From Lactobacillus sp. ESL0677 (GTDB taxonomy: Bacteria; Bacillota; Bacilli; Lactobacillales; Lactobacillaceae): 64,000 nucleotides of DNA. Position numbers and translations under genes: made by a program. Every line of letters starts with the position of its first letter. Positions within the stretch are counted from its first letter, which is position 1. This document shows positions 58,840-64,000 of the stretch, piece after piece. Where the stretch lies: NCBI RefSeq assembly GCF_029392875.1, contig NZ_CP113946.1, forward strand, positions 868,001 to 932,000, read 5' to 3'. Below the pieces are notes generated by a model. It was not told the DNA's origin, ran no database searches, and was given only the letters and a program-made list of their open reading frames with translations.

Positions 58840-59226
58840 ATGGTAAAAGAACTAACAAAGCCGGTGCAACTTAAACAAGCAATTGGCGATTGGATTGCAA
58901 ATCACACTGGTATTATCGCCGTTAGCAGCGATACTTGGGAAGTAGCGACGACTGCAATTGATTCCTATGGTGATACAGTTTATTGTTTTGTCCAACAAGT
59001 TGGCGAGGATTACTTAGTAACCGACGATGGGCGGATTTTATTTAAACTTGATCCCGGAATTAGTGACGCGGATTTATTTGAAACAACCGCTGAGATTGCT
59101 TTAGGGGCGGGCTATGATTTCAATGAAAAAACTTGTGAAATTTCCGTTCAGGTTAAACAGGAAAACTTGGCTCAGGCAATTATAAAATTAGCGCAGCTGC
59201 AAGTTGCTATTTCATATTTAGGTTAA
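58840..59226 (+). CDS. DUF1828 domain protein
   Basis: A 128-residue soluble protein. The central stretch EDYLVTDDGRILFKLDPGI resembles the DUF1828 pattern, in which a beta strand ends in a TDDG turn. Longer relatives carry a second DUF1829 domain that is absent here, so this is either a short form or a truncated one. Function unknown. AGAGG precedes the ATG, and the gene follows recD2 by 14 bases without a terminator. Confidence 0.8.
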   Translation: MVKELTKPVQLKQAIGDWIANHTGIIAVSSDTWEVATTAIDSYGDTVYCFVQQVGEDYLVTDDGRILFKLDPGISDADLFETTAEIALGAGYDFNEKTCEISVQVKQENLAQAIIKLAQLQVAISYLG

Positions 59227-59304
59227 AAAAGCGATGGCAGTTTAAGTTAGTGTTGTGCCAAATTTATTTTTTGCGTTTGGTTGCGGTTACCTTGATTTTG
59301 ATGC

Positions 59305-59332
59305 TTGACATTTATACCAGAAGGGGCAAAAT
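59305..59332 (+). promoter_or_regulatory. Candidate promoter of the permease gene
   Basis: A consensus TTGACA (59305-59310) is followed after 16 bases by CAAAAT (59327-59332). It predicts a short leader ending at the GAGG ribosome site at 59347. Confidence 0.6.
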
Positions 59333-59358
59333 TAACTTTATGAAATGAGGTAATAAAA

Positions 59359-60954
59359 ATTAATAAGCAGAAAATTGGGTTAGTATCACTAACTCTTTTG
59401 TCATTAGGTTCGATTATTGGCTCGGGTTGGCTATTTGGTGCCGGAGAGGGTGCACATTTAGCGGGACCTGCGGCCATTTTTTCTTGGCTAATTGGTGCCG
59501 TTATCATGGGATTTATTGCCATTGTTTATACTGAAATGGGGACAATGTTTCAGCAGAGTGGGGGCATGAGTCGGTTTGCACAATACACTCACGGGTCACT
59601 GCTGGGATTCATTGCTGCGTGGGCTAATTGGGTTTCACTTGAGACAATTTTGCCAATTGAAGCCGTGGCTGCAGTTCAATATTTAAGTTCATGGCCATGG
59701 CCGTGGGCCCGCGGTTTTCACCAATTAATGCATCACGGACAAATCACGGGACTAGGTCTATTAGTGGTGTTTGCTTTTATGGGCATTTTTACATGGATTA
59801 ATTATTATTCCGTTAATTTGATGGCGCGTTTTTCCAATACCATCACGTGGTTTAAAATTATCATTCCAACTTTAACCTTTATTTTGCTGTTGATGTCAGG
59901 CTTTAATGCACATAACTTAGCGTTGACAACTACAAATTGGTTTCCTAACGGGACAGCGCCGATTTTAACGGCAACTACTAGTGCAGGGATAATTTTTTCT
60001 TATGATGCGTTCCAAACGGTTATTAACTTAGGGAGCGAAATTGAAAATCCGCAGAAAAATATGCGGCGAGCGATTATTATTTCACTGGGATTAAGTGCGT
60101 TATTATATACGCTATTACAATTTACGTTTGTAGCCAGTATGCCGCACCACTTGATTCAGGTAAAAGGCTGGTCAGGAATTAATTTTAGTTCACCATTTGC
60201 TCAATTGGCAGTGTTATTAGGACTTAATTGGTTATCTATTTTGTTATATATCGATGCGTTTGTGTCACCGTTTGGTACAGGAATTGCGTTTATGGCAACA
60301 ACGAGTAGATCACTTGCCGCAATGGCTGAAAATCGTCATTTACCACAATTTTTAACTAAATTAGATGCTAAATATCACACGCCGCACAAGGCAATGCTGG
60401 CAAGTTTGATTGTTAGCATCATTCTTGTAACCTTGTTTCCAAATTGGGGTCAGCTGGCAAGCGTGATTGCCACTTCTACTTTAATTGCGTATTTAACTGG
60501 ACCGGTTTCGACAGCGGCCTTGCGTAAGTTAGCACCGAAGTTTAACCGCCCGATTAAGTTACGTCACTTGAAGGTATTGGCACCCATCACCTTTGTTTTA
60601 ACGAGTTTAGCAGTTTACTGGGGCCAGTTTCCAACCACTTGGGAAGTAATGCTGGTCATTTTGGCAGGGATGCCAATTTATGCTTATTATGAGTGGAAGA
60701 ATAACGATCATCAGTTTAAGCAAGCTCTCCGTGGTAGCTGGTGGCTAATTTGTTACCTAATAATGATGGCTGGGCTGTCTATTTTGGGTGCTAAAGAATT
60801 TGGCGGACTTAATTGGCTGCATTATCCCTGGGATTTGGTAATTGTGGTGATAATTAGCATCGGCTTTTACTATTGGGGTGTCCATAGTGCTTATGCTGGT
60901 CCTGATTTAGAACGAGCTGCACAAATTAATCAAAAAGCTCAAATAGAAGAATAA
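59359..60954 (+). CDS. APC-superfamily amino-acid permease, apparent ATT start
   Basis: A 531-residue polytopic transporter with about 12 hydrophobic segments. It shows the APC glycine motif SIIGSGWLFGAGEGA in helix 1 and a cytoplasmic SRSLAAMAENRHLPQF loop typical of amino-acid permeases; the substrate is unknown. The frame opens after a TGA at 59341 and has no ATG, GTG or TTG until TTG 59398, which lies inside helix 1. GAGG at 59347-59350 is 8 bases before ATT 59359, giving the family-like start (M)NKQKIGLVSLTLLSLG. Either ATT is used as initiator, or an ATG was mutated or misread, or a TTG start gives a shortened helix. The following terminator is shared with the convergent lipid kinase gene. 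Confidence 0.85.
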   Translation: MNKQKIGLVSLTLLSLGSIIGSGWLFGAGEGAHLAGPAAIFSWLIGAVIMGFIAIVYTEMGTMFQQSGGMSRFAQYTHGSLLGFIAAWANWVSLETILPIEAVAAVQYLSSWPWPWARGFHQLMHHGQITGLGLLVVFAFMGIFTWINYYSVNLMARFSNTITWFKIIIPTLTFILLLMSGFNAHNLALTTTNWFPNGTAPILTATTSAGIIFSYDAFQTVINLGSEIENPQKNMRRAIIISLGLSALLYTLLQFTFVASMPHHLIQVKGWSGINFSSPFAQLAVLLGLNWLSILLYIDAFVSPFGTGIAFMATTSRSLAAMAENRHLPQFLTKLDAKYHTPHKAMLASLIVSIILVTLFPNWGQLASVIATSTLIAYLTGPVSTAALRKLAPKFNRPIKLRHLKVLAPITFVLTSLAVYWGQFPTTWEVMLVILAGMPIYAYYEWKNNDHQFKQALRGSWWLICYLIMMAGLSILGAKEFGGLNWLHYPWDLVIVVIISIGFYYWGVHSAYAGPDLERAAQINQKAQIEE

Positions 60955-60956
60955 CC

Positions 60957-60997
60957 AAAAAACGTTTTCGTGACGATTAATCACGAAAACGTTTTTT
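60957..60997. terminator. Bidirectional terminator between permease and lipid kinase genes
   Basis: A perfect 17-bp stem (aaaaaacgttttcgtga and its complement) has a 7-base loop, with T runs on both strands. It slightly overlaps the stop codon of the minus-strand gene. Confidence 0.93.
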
Positions 60998-61943
60998 ACT
61001 TTAATAGATTAAAATGACTGACCTTTAATTTTAAATTAAAGGGTCGCTGGTATATTTCTTCACCGTCTACTTGCGCAAATTCTTTTTGCTCAGTCTTAAC
61101 AATTATTTCCTTAGCTTCAATGTAATGAAATTGCGGATCAGTAACATGAGAACCATCCTTAAGCAAATGATAGAGCAGATTGATTAGTTTAGGAATGCTA
61201 AACTTTTCGATAACAATCGTATCGATCTGGTGGCTTGTAATCTTAGCACTTGGCAATAGCGGGAAGCCACCGCCAAAGTAGGGATGATTAGTAGTAGTTA
61301 CTAAAAAGGCGTCATCAAATTGCATTTTATTAGTTGCACTGCGAACTTCTACACTAAAGATGTTTTGCCTGCGCAGAGCACGTAAAATGTTAGCACCGTA
61401 AATTAGTTTACCCTTATTTATTTTGTTAAGCATTTCTTTTAATTTTGAGTGGTTGCTAAAATGATTAACATAAGCATCAAAGCCAATACCAAAGCTATTG
61501 GCGAAGTAACTGGTTTGATCTTTATAGCCAGCTAGTTGGAACTGGCCGCAGTCAATTTGCTTAGGTGTTAAATTCTTTTGTAAGCTTGCTAGCAATTTTT
61601 CCGGATTAGTTGTCAATTTAGCAGCTCGAGCAAAATCATTACCGGTACCAGCAGGTAAGTAGGCAAAAGGGGTTTCGGGATTAGCAGAGCGCTTAATACC
61701 ATTTAATACTTCATTAAGCGAGCCGTCGCCGCCAATAATTAATAAGACATCACTTGAAGAATGCTTTTTGTCACTATAATCTTGGGCCAGCTTAATTAAT
61801 TCACCGGCGTAGGTACTTTTTTGAAAGTTAAAATTAATATTAGCATCAATTAGTAGTTGTACTAATTTGCTAAAACTTTTTTTACCTTGGCCGTTACCAG
61901 CTATTTCGTTAACCAGCAGGTGTAATTTCATTTTGGTATTCAT
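60996..61943 (-). CDS. dgkB: Diacylglycerol / lipid kinase (DgkB/YegS family)
   Basis: A 315-residue soluble lipid kinase of the DAGK catalytic family. The nucleotide-binding signature GGDGS is at residues 71-75, with PAGTGNDFARA near 97-107. Such enzymes phosphorylate diacylglycerol and return it to phospholipid synthesis. A shorter start at residue 5 (MKLHLLVNEIAGNG) is possible; neither start has a strong ribosome site. The rnjA terminator lies 10 bases upstream, so expression by read-through or from a promoter within rnjA is likely. Confidence 0.9.
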   Translation of the reverse strand: MNTKMKLHLLVNEIAGNGQGKKSFSKLVQLLIDANINFNFQKSTYAGELIKLAQDYSDKKHSSSDVLLIIGGDGSLNEVLNGIKRSANPETPFAYLPAGTGNDFARAAKLTTNPEKLLASLQKNLTPKQIDCGQFQLAGYKDQTSYFANSFGIGFDAYVNHFSNHSKLKEMLNKINKGKLIYGANILRALRRQNIFSVEVRSATNKMQFDDAFLVTTTNHPYFGGGFPLLPSAKITSHQIDTIVIEKFSIPKLINLLYHLLKDGSHVTDPQFHYIEAKEIIVKTEQKEFAQVDGEEIYQRPFNLKLKVSHFNLLK

Positions 61944-61952
61944 CTTTATATA

Positions 61953-61975
61953 CTAAAAAAGCCCTAACGGGCTTT
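61953..61975 (-). terminator. Terminator of rnjA
   Basis: On the minus strand aaaaagccc, loop gtta and gggcttttt form a perfect 9-bp stem followed by T residues, a few bases after the rnjA stop. Confidence 0.88.
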
Positions 61976-61978
61976 TTA

Positions 61979-63658
61979 TTATTTCTTTTCAACAATCATT
62001 GGCAAAATCATTGGCCGTCTCTTGGTTCTTGAATATAAAAAGTCAGAAAGATTTTCAACAATTGCCTTACGGATAATGCTATCCTTAGGATGATCAGTCT
62101 TATCCATTTCTGATTTAAGTACGTGATAGATATGTTTTTGAGCCTGACTGATTAAGTCAGTTGACTCACGCATATAGACAAAGCCACGGCTTAAAACATC
62201 GGGTCCAGCTAAAACTCGCTTGTGCTTGTAATCAACGGTTGCAACTGCAACTACTAAGCCCTCTTCAGATAGAACCTGACGGTCATGGACAACGACGTTG
62301 CCAACATCAGCAGTTCCTGAAGTATCAACATAAACATCGCCTGCTGGAATATGACCAGCAATTCTGGAACCTTCGGGACCGAAGCAGAGTACTTCACCGT
62401 TTTCCAAAACAAAAGTATGGTCTGCTGGCACCCCAGCAGCTTGTGCTAATTCTGTATGGATTACTTGCATGCGGTACTCGCCGTGAACCGGAATCATATA
62501 TTGCGGGTGGGTCAAGCGAACCATCATTTTTAGTTCTTCTTGACCACCATGACCAGAAGTATGAACGTTATTAACCCGGCCGTGAACAATATTAGCGCCG
62601 CCTTCCATCAACTTATTGATTAGGTGGTTAACGCTCAAAGTATTCCCAGGAATTGGATTAGACGAGAAGATAATTGTATCTCCGGGCTGCAAACTGATTT
62701 GTCTGTGAGTACCATTAGCAATTCGTGAAAGGGCAGCTAATGGTTCCCCTTGCGAGCCAGTACATAAAATCATGGCCTGATCAGCTGGTGTATGGTTAAT
62801 TTCATTGGCATCGACAATTAATCCTTCGGGAACATTCAGATAGCCAAGGTCGATACCATTTTGCACGCCATTTTCCATACTACGGCCGAAAATGGCCACC
62901 TTACGTCCCGTATCAATGGCAGCTTGAATAGCTGTTGATACGCGATAAAGGTTAGAAGCAAACGTGGCAAAAATAATTCGCCCGTGAATCCCGGTAATAA
63001 TGTCGTGCAGCGATTTCGCTACAAAACGTTCAGACTTGGTAAACTGGGTAACTTCTGCGTTAGTCGAGTCGGAAAGAAGGGCTAAGACGCCATCTTTGCC
63101 TAATTTAGCCATCTTTTGAAAGTCTGGAGCTGGTTGGTTCATTACTGGGGTTAAGTCGAACTTAAAGTCACCAGTAAAGACAACTGCACCAAGTGGCGTA
63201 TGAACAGCAATTCCTAAGGTGTCAGGAATTGAGTGGGTGGTTCTGAAGAATTCAACGGATAACTTCTTGAATTTGAGGACAGTGTCTTCGTGTTCCTCGT
63301 GAAGTTCGGTTGTTCTTAAGATACCATGTTCTTCAAGCTTGCCCTTAATCAAGGCCAAGGCAAACGGAGTAGCGTAAACCGGAATTTCTGGAATTTTTTC
63401 TAGTAAAAACGGGATACCACCAATGTGGTCTTCGTGACCGTGACTGACAACTAACGCCTTAATTTTCTTGCGATTCTTAACTAAGTAAGAATAGTCAGAA
63501 ATAACGTAGTTAATCCCCAGTAAATCATCTTCTGGGAACTTAATCCCGCAATCCATGATGATAATTTCATCTTGATATTGAACACAATACATATTTTTGC
63601 CGATTTCGTGCAACCCCCCGATTGCAAAAACGGCAACTTCATTATTTTTAATGCGCAC
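61979..63658 (-). CDS. rnjA: Ribonuclease J (RNase J1)
   Basis: A 559-residue metallo-beta-lactamase/beta-CASP ribonuclease with 5'-3' exonuclease and endonuclease activity, central to mRNA turnover in Firmicutes. The metal motif HGHEDH is at residues 73-78, beta-CASP motifs appear as DSTNAE and CTGSQGEP, and the C-terminal metal-site region is VHTSGHGGQEEL and PVHGEYRM. The start is GTG at 63658. The gene lies 5 bases after rpoY, the usual pairing in this group. A terminator follows. Confidence 0.96.
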   Translation of the reverse strand: MRIKNNEVAVFAIGGLHEIGKNMYCVQYQDEIIIMDCGIKFPEDDLLGINYVISDYSYLVKNRKKIKALVVSHGHEDHIGGIPFLLEKIPEIPVYATPFALALIKGKLEEHGILRTTELHEEHEDTVLKFKKLSVEFFRTTHSIPDTLGIAVHTPLGAVVFTGDFKFDLTPVMNQPAPDFQKMAKLGKDGVLALLSDSTNAEVTQFTKSERFVAKSLHDIITGIHGRIIFATFASNLYRVSTAIQAAIDTGRKVAIFGRSMENGVQNGIDLGYLNVPEGLIVDANEINHTPADQAMILCTGSQGEPLAALSRIANGTHRQISLQPGDTIIFSSNPIPGNTLSVNHLINKLMEGGANIVHGRVNNVHTSGHGGQEELKMMVRLTHPQYMIPVHGEYRMQVIHTELAQAAGVPADHTFVLENGEVLCFGPEGSRIAGHIPAGDVYVDTSGTADVGNVVVHDRQVLSEEGLVVAVATVDYKHKRVLAGPDVLSRGFVYMRESTDLISQAQKHIYHVLKSEMDKTDHPKDSIIRKAIVENLSDFLYSRTKRRPMILPMIVEKK

Positions 63659-63663
63659 GAAAA

Positions 63664-63888
63664 CTACTTCTTACTCTCAAACGACGTTAATTTAAAATCA
63701 GCGTGTTCTTTTTCGTAATCTAATGAATTACCTGCGAGTTCTTGGATGAGTTCGATGTTGTAGGGGGTATTTTCCTCAACCAATGTCCGGGCACTGACCA
63801 TGTTGTCAGCTTCCATATAAAGAGTTTCGGTTGTTTCTCTACGTGGGTTAACAACCTTGTCTTTTTGATACAAAACTTTGTAGATCAT
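63664..63888 (-). CDS. rpoY: RNA polymerase epsilon subunit RpoY (DUF1447)
   Basis: A 74-residue small RNA polymerase-associated subunit (epsilon, DUF1447). It begins [18 protein letters not shown], contains the family pattern [13 protein letters not shown], and ends in [14 protein letters not shown] precedes the ATG at suitable distance. It is cotranscribed with rnjA, a conserved arrangement in Firmicutes. Confidence 0.94.
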   Translation of the reverse strand: MIYKVLYQKDKVVNPRRETTETLYMEADNMVSARTLVEENTPYNIELIQELAGNSLDYEKEHADFKLTSFESKK

Positions 63889-63963
63889 CTTTGTATTCTC
63901 CTATTCAGTTATAAAAACGTTCTTAAGATGAATATTTGCAAAAATATTCAATAGCTAATAAAA

Positions 63964-63972
63964 ATTCTACCA
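63964..63972 (-). promoter_or_regulatory. Extended -10 promoter of rpoY-rnjA
   Basis: On the minus strand TGG-TAGAAT is seen, about 75 bases before the rpoY start. An 8-bp hairpin (63930-63949, gaatattt / aaatattc) lies in the leader. No clear -35 box at normal spacing. Confidence 0.55.
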
Positions 63973-64000
63973 TAATTGCAATGGCAAGTATAGAAACAAG

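Overview
The window reads as a chromosomal segment of a low-GC lactic acid bacterium, most likely genus Lactobacillus in the strict sense (the former L. delbrueckii group). The signs are SLAP-type S-layer cell-wall domains, a YSIRK signal peptide, DUF4044/DUF3397/DUF1831/DUF1828 proteins, T-box leaders in front of valS and ileS, the RNA polymerase epsilon subunit next to RNase J, and a dcw cluster that lacks murC, murE, murB and ftsW. The species cannot be fixed from sequence reading alone. No rRNA, tRNA, insertion sequence, prophage or CRISPR array was seen.

Region 1 (1-18350) holds two giant repeat-rich surface-protein genes in tandem. The first is cut by the window edge; the second is complete and encodes 4683 residues. 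Both end in two SLAP domains and in related terminators, so they look like an old tandem duplication. The complete one has a YSIRK signal, a pectate-lyase-like adhesive head and about 3400 residues of helical repeats, and has no LPXTG motif. A very AT-rich gap of about 740 bases with inverted repeats separates them.

Region 2 (18350-34084) is mostly housekeeping. On the minus strand lie rarA, a YueI-like gene, and rpsD with a long leader. On the plus strand lie ezrA, a cysteine desulfurase paired with thiI (tRNA s4U8), T-box-valS-folC-HAD phosphatase-radC, and mreBCD. A small DUF4044 gene on the minus strand and a DUF3397 gene on the plus strand follow.

Region 3 (34130-47519) is the division and cell wall (dcw) cluster: mraZ (behind three helically phased GTGGT boxes), rsmH, ftsL, pbpX/ftsI, mraY, murD, murG, divIB, ftsA, ftsZ, sepF, ylmG, ylmH and divIVA. 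The genes are tightly packed with many overlaps and no visible internal terminator.

Region 4 (47520-60997) starts with T-box-ileS and continues with a cold-shock-domain protein, a Nudix hydrolase, a small membrane protein, mtnN, and a second cysteine desulfurase followed by DUF1831 and mnmA (tRNA s2U34). Then come a histidine phosphatase, a TPR protein, recD2, a DUF1828 protein, and an amino-acid permease that appears to start at an ATT codon. Region 5 (60996-64000, minus strand) is rpoY-rnjA followed by a diacylglycerol/lipid kinase gene. The shared themes are envelope growth and division (mre, dcw, ezrA), translation and tRNA modification, and a very large non-covalently anchored surface layer.
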